This document shows, one piece after another, positions 1-6,121 of a stretch of DNA of 7,789 nt. The DNA is taken from contig JAKAFF010000056.1 in the NCBI GenBank assembly GCA_021818045.1, positions 1-7,789 of the forward strand, in the 5' to 3' direction. Position numbers and translations under genes: made by a program. This stretch comes from a bacterium. GTDB lineage: Bacteria; Chlamydiota; Chlamydiia; Chlamydiales; SM23-39. Within the stretch, counting starts at the first letter, position 1. Each line of letters opens with the position of its first letter. The notes beneath the pieces were generated by a model. It made no database searches and was not told the DNA's origin. It saw only the letters and a list, made by a program, of their open reading frames with translations.

Positions 1-93
1 TCCGTGAACGAAGGCAAACATATCAAAGCCGGAAATCACAATGGTAGTGTCACCGAAAGTCTTGAAGGCAACATCCTTCATTTCGAAAATTAG
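1..93 (+). CDS. 3' end of an open frame, 5' partial, ends at TAG
   Basis: Frame 1 is open from the left edge for 30 codons and stops at TAG (91-93). The other two forward frames are closed within this stretch. The encoded peptide (including GNHNGSVTESLEGNILHFEN just before the stop) looks like ordinary globular protein rich in polar and strand-forming residues, and its codons look coding. It is in the same frame as the glycosyltransferase-like gene that follows, with only 27 nt between the stop and the first possible GTG start. It could be the C-terminus of an independent upstream gene or the N-terminal part of the next gene cut by an amber stop. I do not recognise a family from 30 residues. 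Confidence 0.5.
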   Translation, partial: SVNEGKHIKAGNHNGSVTESLEGNILHFEN

Positions 94-120
94 AGCGAGA
101 GAAATTACCAAAACCCCGAT

Positions 121-1242
121 GTGTGGATGACTTGGGGACAAGGCCTCGATTATCCCTCATACGACATTTGCAATCAGACGCAGCTGGCCTTTTATGCCGC
201 TTTATTTAAACAGATCCGGCTTTGGGATCTGTCTCAAGAGGGACGGTTTGCACTGGCAGAAGAGGCTTACCTTAATCCTATTGCGCAGATGGCGCAGGGT
301 CGAGTGGCCCATTTGCCAGATATTCTCTCTTTCTCGAATCGCCTTTTGCCGCAACCTGTGCAAAATACACCCGTTCAAAGTGTCTATGCGCCCTTAAACC
401 ACTTCCCTGAACCTGTAGGTTCACAAAAAGCGGATTTACTCATCTTTTCATTTGATCGCCCCTTACAACTTTATGCCTGCTTAGAATCGATCCAGCGTTA
501 CATGACAGGGGTCGAGCGCTGCTCAGTGCTGTATCGGGTAAGTTCGCCCCAATTTGCCGCTGGCTATGAGCAGTTAAAAAATGCTTTCCCCGAAATTCAA
601 TTCATCGCGCAGTCAGGGGAGGCAAAAAAAGATTTTAAGCCAAATGTCATAAAGATTGTCTTTGATTCCCCATCCCAATACATCCTTTTTGCAGTCGACG
701 ACATCATCGTCAAAGATTTTGTTGATCTGCGGTTTTGCATGGAGCAAATGCAAAAGACCGGGGCTTATGGATTTTATTTGCGTTTCGGCAAACACATTCA
801 TCATTGCTACCAGACGGGACAACCCCAATCCTTGCCCCCAAGCGTGCCCATTGCAAACGGCGTCTTTGCCTGGCCTTTAGAACTTGGAGAGGCAGACTGG
901 GGATTTCCAAACTCTTTAGATATGACTTTATATGCAAAAGAGTCTCTTAAAAAACCATTTGCTGAGATGAAATATAAAACACCTAATAGTTTAGAATACA
1001 ACTGGGCTAATGAGTATCCACCAACCAAGGCGATAGGTCTTTATTTCGAGCGCTCCAAACTGGTCAATATTCCCATGAATGTCGTAGGGCGTACTGGCAA
1101 TCCGCATATGAATTATCTGACGGCGGAGGAGCTCTTGGTAAAATTTGATCAGGGGCTTAAACTTGATATCGAGCCGTTTTACAAAATGGAAAACGGCTCA
1201 CCACATATCGACTACATTCCAGAGTTTATTACGCGTTTCTAA
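121..1242 (+). CDS. Putative GT-A-fold glycosyltransferase-like protein (possibly 5'-truncated)
   Basis: A 373-aa soluble protein without signal peptide or membrane helices. Residues 1-65 form a Trp/Tyr-rich N-terminal piece, then a Pro-rich linker (about 75-103) leads to a domain that resembles family-2-like glycosyltransferases. It has a beta strand and first loop at LLIFSFDRPLQ (106-116), then a helix. The strand YILFAVDDIIV (187-197) carries a DD pair (193-194) where GT-A enzymes place the metal/nucleotide-sugar DxD motif. Later come an aromatic/glycine segment GAYGFYLRFG (214-223) and a DWGFPNSLDM segment (259-268). By analogy it would transfer a sugar from a nucleotide donor in the cytoplasm; donor and acceptor cannot be told. 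The start is doubtful: GTG at 121 and ATG at 127 both lack a Shine-Dalgarno, and the first codons run straight into what looks like the middle of a domain. The frame is open back to the TAG at 91-93. The last 14 nt overlap the convergent small gene. The glycosyltransferase call rests on motif shape only. Confidence 0.6.
   Translation: MWMTWGQGLDYPSYDICNQTQLAFYAALFKQIRLWDLSQEGRFALAEEAYLNPIAQMAQGRVAHLPDILSFSNRLLPQPVQNTPVQSVYAPLNHFPEPVGSQKADLLIFSFDRPLQLYACLESIQRYMTGVERCSVLYRVSSPQFAAGYEQLKNAFPEIQFIAQSGEAKKDFKPNVIKIVFDSPSQYILFAVDDIIVKDFVDLRFCMEQMQKTGAYGFYLRFGKHIHHCYQTGQPQSLPPSVPIANGVFAWPLELGEADWGFPNSLDMTLYAKESLKKPFAEMKYKTPNSLEYNWANEYPPTKAIGLYFERSKLVNIPMNVVGRTGNPHMNYLTAEELLVKFDQGLKLDIEPFYKMENGSPHIDYIPEFITRF
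1171..1199. repeat. Perfect 10-bp inverted repeat inside the glycosyltransferase-like gene
   Basis: GAGCCGTTTT (1171-1180) and its exact complement AAAACGGCTC (1190-1199) flank a 9-nt loop. The repeat lies in codons 351-360 of the plus-strand gene. It is also 30 nt beyond the stop codon of the convergent minus-strand gene, where a terminator stem would be expected. Neither strand has a T-tract directly after the stem, so it is not a canonical intrinsic terminator. Confidence 0.6.
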
Positions 1243-1513
1243 GGCGCGGTAAATGTGCAAAAACTTTTGCAGTAGCAGATCTTACGGCAGGCGTTGCTTT
1301 GGCTGGACGTACTCGATTGCGTAAGGACTTGGCTCCTTGGCGGCCTTGAGTTGTGGCTGAGAGGCCATTTTTTTGATTTGTCTCTTTAAGATAAGTCGGA
1401 TAAATAGAGTTGATTTCTTCAGCATCGGCGAGCAACTCGCGATCTATTGCTACATCGCCTTTGGGTGTGGGCGAAACTCGGTTACTTGGATGACCAGAAT
1501 CAGGTATTTTCAT
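1229..1513 (-). CDS. Hypothetical small protein with acidic N-half and basic, Ala-rich C-half
   Basis: A 94-aa protein that I do not recognise. It is judged real because ATG (1511-1513) is preceded by a consensus GGAGGA Shine-Dalgarno with a 5-nt spacer, and a promoter with a 17-bp spacer lies just upstream. The sequence has no Cys or Trp, no signal peptide and no membrane helix. Charge is split: residues 20-44 carry most of the acidic residues (IDRELLADAEE at 23-33). From about residue 56 to the end there are seven Arg, three Lys and no Asp or Glu, with Ala/Pro/Thr between them (RPAKATPAVRSATAK, 69-83). The tail is reminiscent of DNA- or RNA-binding tails such as chlamydial histone-like proteins, but the likeness is compositional only. 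Its 3' end overlaps the convergent glycosyltransferase-like gene by 14 nt. It is transcribed divergently from the lipid enzyme gene. Confidence 0.75.
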   Translation of the reverse strand: MKIPDSGHPSNRVSPTPKGDVAIDRELLADAEEINSIYPTYLKETNQKNGLSATTQGRQGAKSLRNRVRPAKATPAVRSATAKVFAHLPRLRNA

Positions 1514-1518
1514 AGGAT

Positions 1519-1524
1519 TCCTCC
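1519..1524 (-). promoter_or_regulatory. Consensus Shine-Dalgarno of the 94-aa gene
   Basis: On the minus strand this reads GGAGGA, 5 nt before the ATG at 1513. It fixes the start of the small gene and is the best ribosome binding site in the window. Confidence 0.85.
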
Positions 1525-1542
1525 AGGGTACTCAAATCAGGT

Positions 1543-1571
1543 TGTATACAATTATTTTTTTTTAGAGGCAA
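1543..1571 (-). promoter_or_regulatory. Candidate sigma-70-type promoter for the 94-aa gene
   Basis: On the minus strand a -35 TTGCCT (1571-1566) and a -10 TATACA (1548-1543) are separated by exactly 17 bp. Each box matches consensus at 4 of 6 positions. The spacer includes a run of nine A. The predicted start near 1535 would leave a leader of about 20 nt that contains the GGAGGA site. The -10 lies inside a 10-bp palindrome, TTGTATACAA (1542-1551). Confidence 0.5.
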
Positions 1572-1584
1572 AAGAAAACTCAGT

Positions 1585-1608
1585 TCTGGACTTTGTACAA
1601 AGTCGAGA
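1585..1608. repeat. 24-bp near-perfect palindrome in the divergent spacer
   Basis: The core GACTTTGTACAAAGTC (1589-1604) is a perfect 16-bp palindrome. Three further complementary pairs flank it beyond one G/G mismatch, giving 11 of 12 pairs over 24 bp. There is no loop, so it looks like a binding site for a dimeric regulator rather than an RNA hairpin. It lies about 50-73 bp upstream of the predicted start of the minus-strand gene, and between that gene and the lipid operon. No regulator gene is visible in the window to assign to it. Confidence 0.5.
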
Positions 1609-1712
1609 TCATAGAAAAGGTGCCAGGAAATCCGAAGGGATTGACACCCGTAAGGTCAAAGAGCTCTTGAAATGCACTATACACAAATGAGTTCAAAAGT
1701 TGGATTTTCGGC

Positions 1713-1729
1713 TGCGCCAAAGCGGCGCA
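1713..1729. repeat. GC-rich hairpin in the leader of the lipid operon
   Basis: TGCGCC (1713-1718) and GGCGCA (1724-1729) form a 6-bp stem around the loop AAAGC. Only a short AATTT follows on the plus strand, so it is not a clear terminator. If transcription starts upstream it would be a leader stem-loop about 95 nt before the chosen start codon. Confidence 0.35.
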
Positions 1730-1824
1730 ATTTACCTATCGTAAGTGACCCTATATATATCATGCGACCGATAACGCAGCAAAGATATTTTTTATATACA
1801 AGGCATTCTGCTGTTTGGTATACA

Positions 1825-4521
1825 ATGAAGACCATGTCTACTCTGTTTTGGATTCTGGTTACCCGTGTTTTAAGAGCGATTCTTTCCCTGCGTTACCGGA
1901 TTGAGGTAAGGGGATTAGATCGCCTTGCTTTAGCGAAATTGCAGGGGGAAGGGCTCCTCTTTTTGCCGAATCACCCGGCTTTGATGGATCCTTTTGTCAA
2001 TTTTTTATGGCTATGGCCTAAATATCGGATGAGGCCCCTTGCGGTGGAGTATATCTATAATGATCCTTTTTTACAGCCTTGGATGCGGCTGGTAGCTGCT
2101 GTGCCAATTCCCAATTTCGAGACGGCTGTCAATGAATTGAAGGTCTGGCAGGCAGGAAAAGTAATGAAACAACTTGCTGCAGGTCTCAAAAAAGGGGAGC
2201 GCGTTATTTTATATCCGGCAGGTAAGCTAAAAATGACAGGTAAAGAGCTATTAGGCGGAGCATCGGCTACCCACGAACTTTTGCGCGAATGTCCCAACTT
2301 GAATGTAGTGTTAATTCGGACAACCGGTTTTTGGGGCAGCAGTTTTTCCAAGGCTTTACTCGGTCACTCCCCAAATTTTAAGAAGACGCTTTGGCATGGA
2401 GCTAAAGTCTTACTGAAAAACGGCCTTTTCTTTGCTCCTAGAAGACGCATCTTAGTAGAGGTCGAGCTCAACCCTGTCGATTTTCCCAGAGGGTCAGTAT
2501 CAAGGCTTGATCTAAACCGGTATTTAGAGGAGTGGTACAATCGCTATCCAGACGAACAGGGGCAACCGCATGCAAGTGAGCCTTTGAAGCTTGTTTCCTA
2601 CAGCTTTTGGAAACAAGATCTCCCTGAAGTGTTTAAGCCGAAAAAACGAGAGGAAAATCACGACGGCTCTAGAATCTCTGAGGAAACTTCTCGCAAGATC
2701 ACGAGTGAGATTCGGCGCATTTTAGATCAGCCGGACCTGGAGGTGATTCCCAGTCAGAACTTGGCCTTTGATTTGGGGATGGACTCACTCAATATTGCTG
2801 AGTTTATCACCTTTTTGACCAAAAATTTCGACATGGGCGATTTATATCCCGAAGATCTAGAAACGGTCGGAGGCGTCATGGCAATGGCGGAGGCGGGAAA
2901 AGGAGCGCGTACACGCACGCGGATTCCTGTCGCTTTCACATGGCCGAAAGAACCTCATCGTCTAGCTCCAGTGCTCCCTTTAGGGAGGACGATTCCCGAA
3001 GCATTTCTCAACTCTTGCGAGCGCCTAAATGATTTTGTGGCGTGCGGTGATGATATGGTGGGGACTCTTTCTTACAAAAAGCTCAAGCTTGCCGTACTGG
3101 TATTGGCACAGAAATTCAAGACCTGGCCAGAGGAGCGCGTGGCTGTGTTGTTGCCAGCATCTGCTGGTGCTTATCTCGCGATTTTAGCTTTGCAAATGGC
3201 GGGCAAAACACCTGTGATGCTCAATTGGACTTTAGGGCCGCGCTATTTGGAAGAGATGATGCGGTTGAGCGGTGCTACGCGCATTGTAAGTTCTTTGCGC
3301 TTTATCGACCGGCTTGCCAATGTGCATTTTGGATCTTGCATAGAGCAATTCGTGATGCTGGAAGATGTGCGACGATCGTTGACGCTTAAATGGAAGCTCT
3401 ATGGCGCTTTTTTAGCGAAATGTTCTGTAAAGCACATTGTGAGGGCGATGGGCCTGGACAGACTCGATGAGAATAACCCTTGTGTGATTCTCTTTACGAG
3501 CGGGACTGAAGCTGTGCCTAAAGGCGTGCCCCTGTCTCATAAAAATATCATTGCCAACCAACGCTCGGCCATGCAGTGCATCGAACTGAATAAAGAAGAT
3601 GTGCTCTATGGCATTTTGCCGCCGTTTCACTCATTTGGTTTTTCTGTGGCGGGACTATTTGCCTTCTTGTGTGGATTGCGGATTGCATTTTACCCCGATC
3701 CAACCGACAGTTTTGCGCTTGCTGAGGGGATTGAGCGTTGGAAGATTACCATCTTTTGCAGCGCTCCAAGTTTTCTAAAGGGGCTCTTTGCGGCCGCCAA
3801 AAAAGAGCAGCTGCGCTCCGTTCGCTATTTTGTTTCTGGTGCGGAAAAAGCCCCTAAAGAACTTTTTGAACGAGTGCACGAGCTCTCCTCGAGAGCGATT
3901 TTATTGGAAGGGTACGGCATTACAGAGTGCTCTCCGATTTTGACCTTAGTGCGGCCCCACTTGCCGCCCAAAGGGGTGGGCCGTTTTCTGCCGGACATCG
4001 AGCATTGTACGATTCATCCCGAGACGCTGCAGCTGCGAGCGGAAGGAGCCGAGGGGGAGATTTGTGTTCGCGGTCCGAACGTATTTAGTGGATATTTAGG
4101 CAATCCGCGCACTCCTTTCATTGAGATTGAAGGCAAGCAGTGGTATCGCACGGGGGATTTAGGCTATGTAGATTCCGATGGCTCTTTGATTTTATCGGGC
4201 CGCCTCAAGCGTTTTACCAAGATTGGCGCGGAGATGATCAGTTTAGGTGCCATCGAAACCACTCTGATACAAGCGCTCTTAGAGGCCAAGCGCATTTCTG
4301 CAGACGTTGCATCTGTTGCCTTATGCGCAGATGAGAAAGGCTCTAATGTTCGTCTCATCTTGTTCATTACCATCGATTTTACGAAAGACGAGGCGAATCA
4401 CATCTTAAGTCAAGCAGGATTTAGCAATCTTGTTAAAATTGCGTCTGTCAAAAAAGTGGAAGAGATTCCCTTGATGGGAGCTGGTAAAACCGACTATCGA
4501 TCTCTACAGGCTTTATGTTAA
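1825..4521 (+). CDS. aas: Trifunctional fusion: PlsC-type acyltransferase - acyl carrier domain - acyl-ACP synthetase (Aas-like)
   Basis: An 898-aa enzyme when started at ATG 1825. Residues about 4-240 are a PlsC/LPLAT acyltransferase with a hydrophobic N-terminal helix. Its catalytic HX4D motif is in NHPALMDP (49-56). The third block reads LYPAGKLKMTG (129-139), where PlsC and E. coli Aas usually have FPEG. Residues about 286-357 form a carrier domain with the phosphopantetheine motif DLGMDSLNIAEF; its Ser321 is at 2785-2787. Residues about 385-898 are an AMP-forming ligase close to the C-terminal half of E. coli Aas: FTSGTEAVPKG (557-567), FHSFG (601-605), EGYGITE (695-701), YRTGD (774-778), GRLKRFTKIGAEMISL (792-807) and a final GAGK with the expected catalytic Lys888. 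Inferred role: activate free fatty acids with ATP, load a carrier and acylate a lysophospholipid at the inner membrane. E. coli Aas (719 aa) lacks the carrier domain. The start is uncertain: 1825 begins the family-like sequence, 1834 is possible, and the frame is open to ATG 1672, but none has a clear ribosome binding site. The 3' end overlaps cysS by 7 nt. Confidence 0.88.
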   Translation: MKTMSTLFWILVTRVLRAILSLRYRIEVRGLDRLALAKLQGEGLLFLPNHPALMDPFVNFLWLWPKYRMRPLAVEYIYNDPFLQPWMRLVAAVPIPNFETAVNELKVWQAGKVMKQLAAGLKKGERVILYPAGKLKMTGKELLGGASATHELLRECPNLNVVLIRTTGFWGSSFSKALLGHSPNFKKTLWHGAKVLLKNGLFFAPRRRILVEVELNPVDFPRGSVSRLDLNRYLEEWYNRYPDEQGQPHASEPLKLVSYSFWKQDLPEVFKPKKREENHDGSRISEETSRKITSEIRRILDQPDLEVIPSQNLAFDLGMDSLNIAEFITFLTKNFDMGDLYPEDLETVGGVMAMAEAGKGARTRTRIPVAFTWPKEPHRLAPVLPLGRTIPEAFLNSCERLNDFVACGDDMVGTLSYKKLKLAVLVLAQKFKTWPEERVAVLLPASAGAYLAILALQMAGKTPVMLNWTLGPRYLEEMMRLSGATRIVSSLRFIDRLANVHFGSCIEQFVMLEDVRRSLTLKWKLYGAFLAKCSVKHIVRAMGLDRLDENNPCVILFTSGTEAVPKGVPLSHKNIIANQRSAMQCIELNKEDVLYGILPPFHSFGFSVAGLFAFLCGLRIAFYPDPTDSFALAEGIERWKITIFCSAPSFLKGLFAAAKKEQLRSVRYFVSGAEKAPKELFERVHELSSRAILLEGYGITECSPILTLVRPHLPPKGVGRFLPDIEHCTIHPETLQLRAEGAEGEICVRGPNVFSGYLGNPRTPFIEIEGKQWYRTGDLGYVDSDGSLILSGRLKRFTKIGAEMISLGAIETTLIQALLEAKRISADVASVALCADEKGSNVRLILFITIDFTKDEANHILSQAGFSNLVKIASVKKVEEIPLMGAGKTDYRSLQALC

Positions 4522-5915
4522 AACTCTACAACACCGAAACGCGAACCAAAGAGGAAGTGGTCTCTTTGGGCCCTGTCCTCAAGATGTACACTTGCGGACC
4601 TACAATCTACGATTTTGCGCACATTGGCAATTTTCGCACCTATGTAGTTGAAGATCTTTTGCGTCGTACGCTCCTGTTTTTTGGCTTGAAGGTGGAGCAG
4701 GCGATGAACATCACCGATATTGACGACAAGACGATTCGAGGGGCGATCAAAAAGCAGATTTCTCTGCGCGATTATACAGAGCCCTTTCGCAAAGCCTTTT
4801 TTGAAGATTTACAAGCCCTCAATATCGAGAAAGTGGAGCATTATCCCAATGCCACGGATTACATTGCAGAAATGATCCAGATGATTGAAGGGCTCATGCG
4901 CAATGGGTGTGCCTATAAAAGCCAAAATGGGAGCGTCTATTTTTCGATTCAAAAGTTTGCTCAGTATGGAAGATTGTCTCACCTGAATCTCACCGATCTC
5001 AAAGTGAATGCATCAGGGGAAAATGAGGCAGATGAATACGACAAGGATAACATTGCCGATTTTGTCCTTTGGAAAGCGTATGATTCGCAAAGAGATGGCC
5101 AAATTTTTTGGGAAAGCCCATTTGGGCCTGGCAGACCCGGATGGCATATCGAATGTTCTGCCATGGCAACGCGTCTTTTAGGCCACACGATTGATATTCA
5201 CTGCGGCGGCGTCGATAACATGTTTCCCCATCATGAAAATGAGATTGCCCAATCGGAGTGCTGCACGGGACACCGGTTTGTGCGTCATTGGGTACATGTG
5301 GAGCATTTGCTGGTGGATCATAAAAAGATGTCGAAAAGCCTGGGTAATTTTTTCACTTTGCGCGACATTTTGAAAAAGGGCTATACAGGGGCGCAGCTGA
5401 GATATCTTCTTCTCTCTACGCACTATCGCACGCAGTTGAATTTCACTTTAGCAGGATTAGATAGCGCAAGGGCCTCTTTACAGCGTTTGGAAGATCTATT
5501 TATTCGATTAAGGGCGATTCGCTCTCACCACATGAGTTCTGCTTGTTTAGATAAAGCTCGTGAGCGCTTTAATCAGGCGCTTGCAGATGATCTCAATATT
5601 TCTGCGGCGCTTTCGGCCCTCTTTGATTGTGTTCGCGAACTCAATAGCTTATGCGATGAGGAAAAACTTGGAGAAGAGGAGGCGCAAGATGCGTTGCGTC
5701 TTTTTGCACAGTGGGATCAAGTATTGGGTGTTTTGCCCCTGCACCCGCAAGAAGAGATCCCATCTTCCCTCGTGCAGCTGCTTGAGGTGCGTGAGCAGGC
5801 GCGCCGCGAGCGCAATTGGCGCTTAAGCGACGAGATGCGCGATCAGATCCTATCTCAGGGGTATCTCATTGAGGACACCCCCCAAGGCGCCCGTCTCAAG
5901 AAAAGCCGCAAGTGA
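4515..5915 (+). CDS. cysS: Cysteinyl-tRNA synthetase
   Basis: A 466-aa class I aminoacyl-tRNA synthetase of normal length (E. coli about 461). It charges tRNA-Cys with cysteine in the cytoplasm. The ATP-binding HIGH motif reads HIGN (36-39) within TCGPTIYDFAHIGNF, and the second motif is KMSKS (271-275). The zinc ligands typical of CysRS are present: Cys27 in CGPT, Cys214 in WHIECSAM, and His239 and Glu243 in FPHHENE. Residues about 340-466 are the helical C-terminal DALR-type region, ending in the usual anticodon-binding segment (WRLSDEMRDQI, 435-445). The ATG at 4515 overlaps the stop of the lipid enzyme gene (4519-4521), which suggests translational coupling within one operon. No separate promoter is evident. 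The frame has no defects, so the enzyme should be functional. Confidence 0.97.
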   Translation: MLKLYNTETRTKEEVVSLGPVLKMYTCGPTIYDFAHIGNFRTYVVEDLLRRTLLFFGLKVEQAMNITDIDDKTIRGAIKKQISLRDYTEPFRKAFFEDLQALNIEKVEHYPNATDYIAEMIQMIEGLMRNGCAYKSQNGSVYFSIQKFAQYGRLSHLNLTDLKVNASGENEADEYDKDNIADFVLWKAYDSQRDGQIFWESPFGPGRPGWHIECSAMATRLLGHTIDIHCGGVDNMFPHHENEIAQSECCTGHRFVRHWVHVEHLLVDHKKMSKSLGNFFTLRDILKKGYTGAQLRYLLLSTHYRTQLNFTLAGLDSARASLQRLEDLFIRLRAIRSHHMSSACLDKARERFNQALADDLNISAALSALFDCVRELNSLCDEEKLGEEEAQDALRLFAQWDQVLGVLPLHPQEEIPSSLVQLLEVREQARRERNWRLSDEMRDQILSQGYLIEDTPQGARLKKSRK

Positions 5916-5993
5916 TACCATTGTACCGAAACAACCTGAAGAATCGGTTTCTGCCCGCGTCGGCTTGTCATCGCTTTCAAGTCCGCTTGCATC

Positions 5994-6015
5994 GCTCAAC
6001 TTGTTCAAGTTGAGC
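5994..6015. repeat. Perfect 22-bp inverted repeat downstream of cysS
   Basis: GCTCAACTTG (5994-6003) and its exact complement CAAGTTGAGC (6006-6015) are separated by TT. Flanking sequence adds a nested CGCTT/AAGCG pair (5984-5988 with 6022-6026). No T-tract follows, so it is not a standard intrinsic terminator for cysS. It ends 40 bp before the -35 box of the promoter for the 169-aa gene and could be an operator or a structured 3' end of the cysS mRNA. Confidence 0.5.
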
Positions 6016-6055
6016 TGCTTGAAGCGCCAGCTTTCGCGTTGCCCAAAACCAACTT

Positions 6056-6083
6056 TTGCATTCATTTGTGTATATAGTATAGA
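6056..6083 (+). promoter_or_regulatory. Candidate promoter of the 169-aa gene
   Basis: A -35 TTGCAT (6056-6061) and a -10 TATAGA (6078-6083) are separated by 16 bp in an AT-rich stretch. Transcription would start near 6090, leaving a leader of about 30 nt with the AGGAG ribosome binding site (6108-6112). This would make the 169-aa gene independent of cysS. Confidence 0.45.
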
Positions 6084-6107
6084 ATCCGCGCTCCATTCAC
6101 TTTTAAC

Positions 6108-6112
6108 AGGAG
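6108..6112 (+). promoter_or_regulatory. Shine-Dalgarno of the 169-aa gene
   Basis: AGGAG lies 9 nt before the ATG at 6122 and supports that start. It is one of only two clear ribosome binding sites in the window. Confidence 0.7.
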
Positions 6113-6121
6113 TATTTTGTT

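Larger units (their letters stand above)
1514..1824. other. 311-bp divergent intergenic region
   Basis: This spacer separates the 94-aa gene from the lipid enzyme gene. It contains the minus-strand promoter, the 24-bp palindrome and a TTGACA at 1641-1646. Around that box is a dyad TTGAC/GTCAA (1641-1645 with 1655-1659), followed by a near-palindrome around GAGCTC (1661-1666). It also holds a GC-rich hairpin (1713-1729) and four TATACA copies (1545, 1679, 1795, 1819). Frames that cross it exist on the plus strand but have no ribosome binding site and read like translated leader. The plus-strand promoter for the lipid operon should lie here. The copy at 1819-1824, preceded by TTTGG, has the best -10 shape but a poor -35. 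Confidence 0.6.

Noticed and set aside
1373..1690. Plus-strand 105-codon frame across the 94-aa gene and the spacer
   Set aside because: It is antisense to a gene with a consensus ribosome binding site, has no ribosome binding site of its own, and crosses the promoter, T-run and palindrome.
1672..1824. N-terminal extension of the lipid enzyme from ATG 1672
   Set aside because: The 51 extra residues do not resemble acyltransferase sequence, the codons cross repeated TATACA motifs and a hairpin, and no ribosome binding site precedes 1672. It is kept only as an alternative start.
5178..5423. Minus-strand open frame opposite cysS
   Set aside because: It is a shadow of the highly conserved cysS coding sequence with no start signal.
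5994..6015. Intrinsic terminator of cysS
   Set aside because: The stem is perfect but no T-run follows, and only 2 nt separate the arms.
5916..6121. tRNA gene or small coding frame in the cysS downstream spacer
   Set aside because: No cloverleaf with matching acceptor and T-arms could be drawn. The frame starting at 5869 that crosses it begins inside cysS and has no ribosome binding site.
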